Positions 55,761-64,000 of a DNA stretch of 64,000 bases are shown here, piece after piece (within the stretch, counting starts at the first letter, position 1; each line of letters opens with the position of its first letter). The notes beneath the pieces were generated by a model. That model saw nothing but the letters and a program-made list of their open reading frames with translations, was not told the origin of the DNA and made no database searches. The stretch is taken from assembly GCA_021234155.1 (NCBI GenBank), contig JAJEKV010000218.1, positions 184,001 through 248,000 on the forward strand. Reading direction: 5' to 3'. A program made the translations under genes and the position numbers. This DNA is from Isoetes taiwanensis (taxonomy: Eukaryota; Streptophyta; Lycopodiopsida; Isoetales; Isoetaceae).

Positions 55761-57798
55761 TATTGTTACGATACCTTTCAACATCTTCTTCATTCCCCGT
55801 TGTGACTTCTTCGTTGCATCCTTATTACGAGTTGTCTCGGTCCGATAGAAGCACCAACCACATCGGTTGAGATTCATGCGATTGGGAACTATGCTTGATA
55901 GTTCATTACTCTTTACGCTAACTTTGGCTAGTGTTTTCAGATTTGGAGTCCGCTTCATCCTCATTATTGTTATTATCATCATCCCGCTTATCTTCAACAT
56001 GTTCTAAATTTTTAGGGTCAAGGATGTTCCACGGGCATGTCGATAGCTATTTGGTAACTTTGGCTGATCTTGGTTTCATCCATGAAGTTGCGGCCAACCA
56101 ATAGCTTTCTCAATCCTTCCGTTCCTTAAGCAAATCTGCAGGTATTTCGGTCTTAGAGGTAGAATCTTTGCTTTTTGCACTGCCGATTGGTCCCCTAGTT
56201 GCTTCCTCTAGTACTTTCTCAAAGAAGAGGTCCAAGAAATTTTTGGCTCGATCATCTGAGACGACGCTCTGACATTTCCTTGCTAACTTCAAAGCTTCTC
56301 TACCGATGTAACCTCCAGCGTGAAGTTCCCGGCAAGTTGTTCCCCAGCGGACAAAATGCTTCAATGAGATCTTTGGGAAAGGTCCATAGAGAACCCGTTC
56401 TTGTTTAGCTTACCCTTATGTGATGTTAGGAGCTCATACTTAATGTGGCCCACAAGAATTGGGTCGTCCTCGTTTTCATCCTCTTCTTCCTCATCTTCCT
56501 CTAACTCTTCCACGACCTTGACACCCTTCCCTTGTCTTCTTGCTCGGATAGAAGGCGTTTTCGTATATCGTTCATCTAAGCGATAGCTTTGCCATGCTAG
56601 TTTGTCTCCATCACGGTTTTCCCTTGAGCCTTTCATATTCCTTATCATCCATCATGGCTATCATAATTATAAGCACATGAAAAATTTTACTTTACGTCTT
56701 TGAAGTCAACATCCCTGTTTTCATCTATGAGGATCTTTGTCGTATGACTTTCACGCATTCTAAGTCATTTGCGGCGGTTAGAGCATATGCATAGGACATG
56801 TCGGAGGGACATATAGTGACAATTGTGTAGTTCATCTACGTGGTGAAACCATTGCATATGTTGAAGAGCGTATTATAGTCATCAGCGACCATCGGTGCCT
56901 CGGCTATCAGGGCGAAGAGTGTGATATCATGGGGACCAGCACCCACTTACGGCAAGGCACACTTGAAACCGGTTGACACTTGATAAAAAAGTGGACTCCG
57001 TCTCCGAGTCACGCTTCACCATCGCGACTTTTCGTTTCAAGTCGGATGCAACTTTAGTGTGAAGCCCAGCGATCTTTGCAGCGTTCTTCAACCTGGCGCT
57101 TGACAAAGTCCTTGGACCAAAATACATACTTCTTAAAGGTCGTCTTTAGAGACATTATACTTTTGCATGAGTCCTAACTCGACAACAACCACTCTGATGT
57201 AAGCCTTTGTAATTCCTCACCAAGCGCCTTCTTGAGCACTCTAATATTCTTATTTCGTCGCGAGGCATCTTCAAATGATTCGAGCCTTTCTTTGCGAGGT
57301 TTTCTTGTAAAGAATTTCCTTTCGATTAACTTTGTCGGAGGCGGACAGACTCTTGATCGTCCAATCCACTGAGCCTTCCTCATCTACATTATATGTATAT
57401 CAAAAATTGATGTGTCAACGGGAGGAAATCTTCCTTGTGAATCGGCAACTTCTTCTCGGCGTAGGCATCCCGAATTCATTCCATTTCTCCCCATCTTTGG
57501 ATCTGAAGCAAATACTATCTTGCAGGCATCCTTGGGCACAGTTGGTTCCTCAGAAGCATCACCCTTTTCATCCCCTTTTTTTTTCTTTGACCTGGTGCTC
57601 TTGGTTTTGTCCTGTATTATCGTCTGACTAAGTGTCCTCTCCAGCAACTTGAATTCAGCGCTTTTAGACTGGCCCTGTCTGGTTGGCATTGGCTTCCCAG
57701 ATTCAATCCACTGGTTCCGAGCATGCCGAAGTTGCTCTATATAGGGACTGCAAGTAGTGACCTTGTAAGCTTCATAATCGTGAATGAAATAAATCCTT
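55761..57798 (-). pseudogene. Middle part of the minus-strand gene of locus E
   Basis: From the acceptor at 57799 (CTAG|AAGG) the frame reads RRIYFIHDYEAYKVTT, then YIEQLRHARNQWIESGKP. It continues into a Lys-rich stretch (STRSKKKKGDEKGD) and stays open to about 57384. Later pieces in varying frames are RKAQWIGRSRVCPPPTKLIE (57383-57310), a coil-like RRNKNIRVLKKALGEELQRL, and LKNAAKIAGLHTKVASDLKR (about 57090). After these come an acidic VVEELEEDEEEEDENEDD (56548-56495), GYIGREALKLARKCQ and CGWCFYRTETTRNKDATK. No known domain is recognised. Frame changes are frequent, so the copy is degraded. Confidence 0.45.
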
Positions 57799-58230
57799 CT
57801 AGTTTAAAAGCGCGCCTGGCGCGGTTTCATATCAGAAAGCAAATCGCGCCAGGCGCGATTTGCCTACTGTGAAGAGAAAACGCTTACTTGACTGGTAGCC
57901 GTTTATCGTCAAACAAGTAAATCGCGCCTGGCGCGATTTCATATTAGAATTTAAATCGCGTCACACGAAAATTGCCTAGCCTGAGGCGGCTTGGCTATTA
58001 GACGGATAGCCTTTTCTCCTGAGGGTAGGCAAATTCCGCGTGGGGCGTGTAACATTCTAATATGAAATCGCGCGAGGCGCGATTTTCTTGTTTGACGAGA
58101 AACGACTATCAATCCAGGAAGCGTTTTTTCTCTTCTGGCAGGCAAATCGGCGCTGATTTGCTTTCTAATATGAAATCGCGTCTGGCGTGATTTGCAAATA
58201 CGAAAACGAAACCTAAAGGAGGAAAATTAC
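57799..58230 (-). repeat. Intron carrying a 370-bp foldback of palindrome E
   Basis: The intron runs from AAAAG|GTAATT (58231/58230) to CTAG|AAGG (57799/57798). Joining the two exons keeps the frame (…FLYKR/RIYFIHDYE…). Almost the whole intron is a foldback. 57826-57968 reappears inverted at about 58047-58193, sharing CATATTAGAA, AAGAGAAAACGCTT and TCGTCAAACAAG. Each arm carries palindromes of arms AAATCGCGCC / GGCGCGATTT with one central base (57841-57861, 57919-57939, 58065-58085, 58173-58193). It is a palindrome of palindromes. Confidence 0.8.
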
Positions 58231-59300
58231 CTTTTGTATAAGAATGTTTTTCCCATGTCATTCAGGAGTGCGCTTATTTCGGCTAGCTCGGCAGGTGTGG
58301 TTGAGCCGCTCAGGAACCGGCAGTTTATAGAACAACTGATGCCCAGTATGTTTTGCCTTCTTGATCAGAACCTTCTAGGCCTCTATTGAATGCTGGCCAT
58401 CTATTATCATGAAATGTATGTCAGGATTCTCGATGAAGTCCTCCAGCTTGCTCCACATGATTACCTTCCTTGTTCTGGTATCGTACGACACTACATCTGC
58501 GGGCATTGGCACTTGCCCCGGATTTTCGATCATCTTTGTTCACTATCTCCAAGGGTCTTTGCTTGTCATACCTTACGCTGATGTAAATGGCTTTAGTGGA
58601 CTGAAAAGCCTATCCACGTGAATTTGGATGGGTGAAGCTTCGAGGCCCAGTGGATACTTGTCAGCATATTTCTTGAGCTTGCTCATCGCCTCTAACTGCC
58701 TGGCCTTGTCATCGTCACTTGTAAGCCCACTGGCCGCTTACGTGGTTTCCACGCCTTTAGAACTAGCTTCTTCCTTATCCTTCACTTTGCTGTAAGTAGA
58801 CACTGCCCGAGGGCCTCGTGCTAATGGCTCGTCGAACAGCTGTAAGCCCCTCGCATATTCTTGTAGGAGTCAATGGCTCGCCAACTGTCTAGCCAAACTT
58901 GAAGAGGTTATCGGCCATGTCGTCTGATCTTAATGCAGTCTCTTTAAAAGAGCTAGCACTGCATCGATTGATCTTCTTTAGGCTCTTCTTATGTTTTTGG
59001 CCCACTTCAACTAGTACGAACGAAAGAATCGTCACATTGCCATGTAATAAGAATTCCCTGCTTCTTCATTTGATCAGTCTCTCTTGCCCTTGACATGAAG
59101 ATGAGGTCTGTCTTCCCACCAGTTTTGAATATCTCCACATACCATTCTGATCCCTCTATAAGATCTTCTTCTGGACATGGAGGTTCCACGAGCCTTTATT
59201 ATTCGGATGTATCTTCTAACGTCAATACATCTGCAGTGCGTATGCATGACATCTTCATCGTCCTTTGCTTTTTACGGGTGTAGAGGTCTCGCCTTGCTTG
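58231..59300 (-). pseudogene. DGQH-motif (ParB/DndB-like?) protein part of locus E
   Basis: Minus-strand pieces in order: PEEDLIEGSEWYVEIFKTGG and DLIFMSRARETDQMKKQGIL (about 59180-59045), VLVEVGQKHKKSLKKINRCS, DDDKARQLEAMSKLKKYADK, then ASPIQIHVDRLFSPLKP. ISVRYDKQRPLEIVNKDD follows, then VPMPADVVSYDTRTRKVIMW and FIENPDIHFMIIDGQHSIEA (near 58450-58386). LAEISALLNDMGKTFLYK closes at the 58231 donor. A variable RPLE..., a distant IIDGQHS and following helices resemble the ParB-like fold with its DGQH(R/S) motif, seen in DndB-type and some transposon proteins. That assignment is inference. Frames change at least four times and several stops interrupt it. Confidence 0.5.
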
Positions 59301-59870
59301 TTTCTCCTTTTGATTGGCTTTTGTGATCTGTGAAATTACTGACACACATGGGTTACTTTTTTCATGCTAAAATATATCTTTGTCGAAACACATGCAACAA
59401 AAAGCGGCTTGGCGACTTGAAAAAAGAATAGAGAGCTAGTTCATTTACTTAATTGGAGCTAACAAAAGCGGCGGCTTGGCGATTTGAAAAGAATCAGAGC
59501 AGGTTCATCTACTAAAAATGTTCAGGACATAACTAACTATAAAAAATAAAACTTAAATTGTCGAATCTACATCTCAAGATATAGAAACTAATGTAATGCC
59601 TTATTCAACTGCGGCTTTGACACAAATAACTATAAACACCACAACTTACAGAGTTGAATCTTCATCAGAGGACACAACAAACTATAAAAAACACAACTAC
59701 CTACTTAATACTATTTAGCCACACATTAAGCATACATTTTTGGGACCTATGAACTCAAATATTAGAGGACACATGCTACTTATCGGAGAATTACTCTATT
59801 ATTACAGAAAAACATCCTAAAAACCTAACAAAAAGGGACACGTAAATTAATTCTGAACAAGAAGGCCCGA
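59301..59870. other. Intron or spacer of locus E
   Basis: No coding is recognised. Two palindrome-E-like sites lie here: 59401-59419 (AAAGCGGCTTGGCGACTT) and 59465-59485 (AAAGCGG...GGCGATTT). Their shared TTGAAAA(G)AAT context suggests local copying. Confidence 0.45.
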
Positions 59871-59999
59871 TCAATTACGAGGCGCTTGTTGGATTTTGTG
59901 CTTTACGCTTGTTGGCAGCCTCGGGCTTGGGATTTGTGCTTTTGGCTGTAAGCCCACCTCTACCGGGCCTCGGCGGCGGCGAGATCCTCTAGGCGCCAT
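59871..59999 (-). CDS. Possible first exon of the minus-strand gene of locus E
   Basis: ATG at 59999 opens a 42-codon frame (MAPRGSRRRRGPVEVGLQPK...) that ends in TGA at 59871. It has a basic, Pro-rich N-terminus like a nuclear or DNA-binding tail. It may be a true small ORF or an exon with a donor before the stop. Supported mainly by position, upstream of the DGQH gene and divergent from the plus-strand gene. Confidence 0.3.
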   Translation of the reverse strand: MAPRGSRRRRGPVEVGLQPKAQIPSPRLPTSVKHKIQQAPRN

Positions 60000-60420
60000 A
60001 GAAGCTGCAAGTGCGGATAATATGAGGCCCGGGGTTTTGGTTTAAACTTATATGTATCGTTCATAATCTAGGGCCGTCGATTTACAACCGTAAATTCAAA
60101 TTAGCGTCCTTTTAAATTTATCTTTAATTAACCGCCCGTCGGCTCATTTACAAATTTAAATTGTGTTTTTCTTTTTTAGTGCAATTTCAAGATAACAATT
60201 AATTATTAATTTCAAAAGCATATGTGGCAATCTACTACCACCTAATCGGCCACCTACTATCGGCGCCCAAGATCATTCCTACTATATAGGCGCCCAAGAA
60301 CAATCGACTATCGAGGCCCAAGATCCGATTCGATCGAACAATGCCTTCAATCCCATTCGATCGGCGCCTTCAATCCCATTCGATGCCTCTTTGAACTATG
60401 GTGAGTGTGATTCCATTCGA
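60000..60420. promoter_or_regulatory. Putative divergent promoter of locus E
   Basis: This lies between the minus-strand ATG (59999) and the plus-strand first exon. An ACTATATAGG TATA-like site is at about 60278. The phrases GGCGCCCAAGA(T/A)C and TCCCATTCGAT are each repeated two to three times at 60262-60385. CTATG|GTGAGT at about 60402 is a good splice donor. Confidence 0.35.
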
Positions 60421-60640
60421 ATGCATTCTCTTGTTCTCTATTTTTAGTCCTCTATTTTTACAATGCATTACGGTTCTTTATCGATTATGGGAGAAGAATG
60501 CTATCTTTTAACGAAAAACAAACTTGAGGCGTAGAGTAGGATTGTGTAAAATCGAAGATCTGAATCAAGTTCTATGTGTCATGGTGTTCCTCTTGGAAAA
60601 AGTTTACGTAAGATTTCCATTATAAATTGCAATTATGAAG

Positions 60641-60735
60641 ATGAGGCTCTTCCAAGAAGACATCCCGTTGGCGTCTGAGATTGGTGAAAGCATGGGCACA
60701 TTTGTAGCATGGCAAAAAAGAACGTCACGAAAAAG
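60641..60735 (+). pseudogene. Plus-strand exon of locus E, transposon-protein-like
   Basis: ATGAGGCTC... encodes MRLFQEDIPLASEIGESMGT followed by FVAWQKRTSRKR and ends at AAAAAG|GTATGT, a near-perfect donor. The (I/V)GESMGTFVAW phrase resembles a short block preceding the protease-like part of plant CACTA-associated proteins (G..xGTFIAWPK). That likeness is from memory of the family and is weak. Confidence 0.35.
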
Positions 60736-61790
60736 GTATGTATATTTGGATATTCAAAAAAAATAGAATATATCATAACATCTGCGTGAAGTTGTGAATT
60801 TTGAATTCTGTGATGGTCTTTAGCAGTCTTATCAACCCCATGAAACTACACATTAATGAAAATATGTAGTTTCTTGGGGTTCAGTCCTCTTGGCTGGAGG
60901 GCATCCACCGAGGATTCAATATTTTCGACATTGCATATAAAAAAAAAATAATAAACTAATGTGAGAAAAGTATAGTGCAAAATTGCGCCCGGTAGCGAGT
61001 TTGTATTCATATTCAAAAAGTATATGTACATTTCTTACGCAAAAAATCGCCGGTAGCGAATTCTTTCTATCTCTACAATATGTCACACGGGCCTACTTCA
61101 TCAGCCCAATTCATAAGAAGTCCCACGAACCACCACGATATGGCCGGGATCCTCATCTTCCCTGCGGATGTCGAGTCTCAAACCCGAGTGTTGTATCGAT
61201 CCACGATACTATAAATCAAATCCCTCATTACTTATTTGTTGGCATGAGCCTTACTAAGAGCATGAGGAGTCCGGATATGTCCATAGATGCGATGAAAGTG
61301 TTCCCATATTTTGATCTGGACTGTCTAATGGATTCTCCAACTCTCTTTGAGCGTTTTTGAACAGCACAATCAAGTAATATCTTGTATACGGGGGTCGAGT
61401 TGATGGTCGTCGGGGAAGTGTATTTGATCTAGAAGCGGCCGGTGTCCATGCATAAGGAAAATCCATGGCACTAGAAGGAGAGAAATTAAGTAATTAGCAA
61501 ATAATATATTACTCTCCCCATAAAAGCGATTACGAACATACATAATTCAAAAGCAGCGGCGGCGCTTTGTATTTTCACATATCTATTTCAAAAGCTGGCG
61601 CTGGCGATTTGTATAAGCCGTATGAAAAAAAAAGCCGAGGCGAGCTTTGATTAATCTAATGGAAAAATGTAACCCAAAAATAGAAAAGCGCCAAGCGCGA
61701 TTTCTCCCATTCCAACATATTATTCTAACAGAATGCAGAATGCAGAATTCAAAATATGAAGCCAGTTAGAGCAGATATATAATAATAATA
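60736..61790. other. Further palindrome-E sites and uncertain coding
   Basis: E-type sites lie at 60980-61002, 61041-61062, 61550-61568, 61591-61610, 61631-61648 and 61684-61703. All have the form AAA(A)(T/G)CG...(G)CG(C)(G)(A/C)TTT. The stretch 61080-61380 is open in more than one frame (plus: YVTRAYFISPIHKKSHEPPR; minus: KNAQRELENPLDSPDQNMG), but neither is recognised. Confidence 0.5.
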
Positions 61791-62100
61791 GTCCTTGTTT
61801 AGTTCAATATTTAGTTCATTGTTTTAGTTCATTATTTAGAGCAGATAGAGGAAGAGCTAGTGAAATATAATAAGAGCGGAATCTGGGGAGAATCGTGAGA
61901 TAGATCATCTGGTGAGATAGATCATATGAGATAGATCATAGATCATAGAGCAGATAGATCATAGATCATAGAGCAGATAGATCATAGATCATTATTTACT
62001 TCATTATTTTAGATCATTAATTAGAACAGATAGAGGAAGACCTAGTGAAATAGAATAAGAGCAGATCATATAGGCAAGATCACAGAACCAATCCTGTGAG
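61791..62100. repeat. AGATAGATCAT simple repeats
   Basis: Irregular repeats of AGATAGATCATAGATCATAGAGC and TTTAGTTCATTATTTAG. Confidence 0.85.
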
Positions 62101-62229
62101 GAACTGCTTTATGTAAAATAACTACTTTATGTATATAACAGGAAATACTAACCTATTTGTGTTCTGTACCCGAGAATTGAGCCTTTGCCTTCTAGCCGAA
62201 ACCAAAAGATCGAAAATCAAAGTTGATTT

Positions 62230-62800
62230 GATTCGAGAAGCCAATAGCAGATGATTTTAGCCTTAAGAAGCCGAGAAAAAGCAATAGCAGCTTATTTGGA
62301 GACCGAGAAGCCGAGAAGCTTTAACACAAAAAACCAAAGTTATTCAAAGTCAGAGAGATTGTAGAGAGCCGAAAATCCAAAAAAACCAAAGACATTGTAT
62401 AGAGCCTACAAACCTTTGAGCCGAAAAAACCTTTGAGCCGAAAACCCTAAAGCAGATAGAAGCCGAGAAGCAGACAGAAGTCGAGATTGATGCAGATAGA
62501 AGCCGAGAAGCAGATAGAAGCCGAAAACCCAAAAGCAGAAATAGATAAAAACAGATAAAAGCTCGAAAGCGCTTAAAAACAGATAAAAGCTCGAAAGCTC
62601 GAAAACAGATAAAAAGCTTCGGAGGCAGCATTGAAGCCGAGAAAGATAGATTGACGATTCCTTAGGTCATGCAGCGAGATAGATTGATTCCTTAGGTCAT
62701 GCGGCTGAGATAGATTGATGCCCGTTTAAAGCGGAGAAGATAGATTGAAGGTAGATTGATGATCTTAGAAGCGGATAGAAGCCGAGAAAGCGAGAAAGAT
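62230..62800. repeat. AGCCGAGAAGCAGATAGA repeats
   Basis: Many copies of AGATAGAAGCCGAGAAGC and variants lie at about 62260-62530 and again at 62695-62795, with AAACAGATAAAAGCTCGAAAGC units between (62548-62615). The 93-residue Phe/Leu-rich minus-strand frame is a translation of the repeat. Confidence 0.85.
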
Positions 62801-62989
62801 CAAGTAGAAATTGGAAGGTAAAATGCGCTAATGTTGAAAGTGTGAGAGAAAAGTTTGAAAAAGGAAGGCTAACTTGAAATAATAACTTTGCTTTTAAAAT
62901 TTCGTACCAGTCGCCATTATAACTTCCGCGAAAATTTATTACAAGGGTTAATTGTTTTAAGGACAATTGTTTTAAGGGTTATTAAGTTT

Positions 62990-63290
62990 AAAAGTTATGA
63001 CTTATAAGTTTTTAAAATAGTTTTAAGTTAATAGTTAAGTTATAAGTTTAAAAGTCTAAGTTATAAGTTAATAGTTAAGTTATAAGTTAAAAAGTCTAAG
63101 TTATAAGTTAAAAAGTCTAAGTTATAAAGTCTAAGTTAAGTTAAAAAGTCTAAGTTAAAAAGTATAAGTTAAAAAGTCTAAGTTAAGTTATAACTTAAAA
63201 AGTCTAAGTTATAAGTTTAAAAGTCTAAGTTATAAGTTAATAGTTAAGTTTAAGTTAATAGTTAAGTTATAAGTTAAGTTATAAGTCTAA
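62990..63290. repeat. AAGTTATAAGTTAAAAAGTCT minisatellite
   Basis: About a dozen irregular units of 15-27 bp (AAGTCTAAGTTATAAGTTAA and shorter). Confidence 0.92.
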
Positions 63291-63610
63291 CCTTAAAACT
63301 TTTAACCTACAATAACTTTCCATCCTTAAATTTTCTAACTTATAATAAACTTCTTAACCTTAAACCTGCAAACCTATAATAACCTTAAAAGTTGTTTCTA
63401 AGGTTATTATAGGATACAAGTTTGAAGGTTATAAGTAGAGGGTTTTATTTTTATATAATGTTGAGGAAAATAACTTGGGGAATCCCATTATATAAATAGA
63501 ATGATCAAATAGAATAAGACATACGAGGCTTTCATTTATGAACATGTTAGTTAGAGGTTATTTGGATATGCTAACTTACTATATATTTTTATGCATTCTA
63601 GGTCAATGGC

Positions 63611-63940
63611 ATGCAAAATGCTAAAAAAAAAGCCCCCAATGATGCTAATCAAGGCAAGGAGAAATTCCCAACTAATGAACATGATGTCCAAGGAAAGGAA
63701 AATACCTCAAATGATGTTGATGATGGCAAAGGAAAGGAAAAGACTCCAAATGATGTTGATGATGGCAAAGGAAAGGAAAAGACCTCAAATGAATAGGATG
63801 ATGGCAAAGGAAAGGAAATTGTACTTTATACTCAGGTCGATTGGAAAAACAAAAAGGTCAAGATCCATGCATGCATGCAAGAGAGAGGCGATGGGAGAAG
63901 GGATTATTGTTCTAGCGAGATCCTATCAATGCGTGAATGA
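63611..63940 (+). pseudogene. Small repetitive charged protein exon
   Basis: After a TTCTAG| acceptor-like site at 63601, the frame reads MQNAKKKAPNDANQGKEKFP, then a 13-residue repeat of the type NDVDDGKGKEKTP (39-bp DNA unit, about four copies at 63660-63820). A TAG at 63794-63796 interrupts it. The same frame continues as DDGKGKEIVLYTQVDWKNKK to TGA at 63940. Period three-fold repeats with a conserved frame suggest it was translated. Alternatively it is a minisatellite read by chance. No family is recognised. Confidence 0.4.
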
Positions 63941-64000
63941 TGAAAGATTAGGGGAGGGGACAGGTTAGGTGTGGCAATCTCAAAATTATATGACAATTGG

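Noticed and set aside
1-64000. tRNA or rRNA genes
   Set aside because: Sequences like GGTTCGAA (40553) and TGGGTTCAACTCC (51212) lack matching acceptor and anticodon arms, and no rRNA-like stretch was seen. A tRNAscan-SE run would settle weak cases.

Overview
This window is plant nuclear DNA from a large, repeat-filled genome. It contains two complete DIR1-type lipid-transfer protein genes, a complete CYP94-like cytochrome P450, fragments that look like the chromatin assembly factor FAS1 (CAF-1 p150), GT-AG introns, and an LTR retrotransposon whose primer-binding site matches plant initiator tRNA-Met. The LINE and DUF7869-type elements, the intronless P450 and the low gene density would fit a seed-free vascular plant such as a fern, but I cannot prove the species from sequence alone.

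Layout. 0-1.4 kb: decayed Ty3/gypsy polymerase, minus strand. 1.5-7.7 kb: a Mutator-like (MULE) element, with its broken transposase on the minus strand and arrays of one private palindrome on both sides. 7.8-8.3 kb: LINE endonuclease fragment. 9.1-15.0 kb: two tandem paralogous lipid-transfer genes with related 5' regions and leader introns, separated by arrays of a second, GGAAACCCTTCC-type motif. 15.16-15.27 kb: a small MITE with a perfect 9-bp target duplication. 15.9-16.6 kb: LINE 3' end. 20.8-24.7 kb: a decayed element with a DUF7869-type protein behind an array of a third palindrome. 26.9-28.5 kb: the P450. 29.9-32.2 kb: FAS1-like exons, minus strand. 38.9-39.7 kb: nested tandem repeats. 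40.765-43.008 kb: a structurally complete non-autonomous Helitron, almost entirely filled by a 2-kb polypyrimidine tract. 44.3-46.7 kb: a LINE with reverse transcriptase and C-terminal zinc finger. 47.5-50.3 kb: several tandem duplications, a foldback and a C-rich tract. 51.8-53.5 kb: Ty1/copia gag-protease fragment. 53.8-61.7 kb: an unusual degraded locus combining a DGQH-motif protein, an FCP1/HAD phosphatase-like domain and a divergent plus-strand gene. It is peppered with a fourth palindrome, AAATCGCGCC/GGCGCGATTT, much of it in introns. 61.7-63.9 kb: simple and tandem repeats and a small repetitive coding exon.

The three complete host genes (two LTPs, one P450) have no visible functional link beyond a possible shared theme of extracellular or lipid metabolism. 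The most unusual signal is that several unrelated protein-coding elements each carry their own short, multicopy palindrome in the non-coding part of the element. The best candidate for something undescribed is the 53.8-61.7 kb locus.
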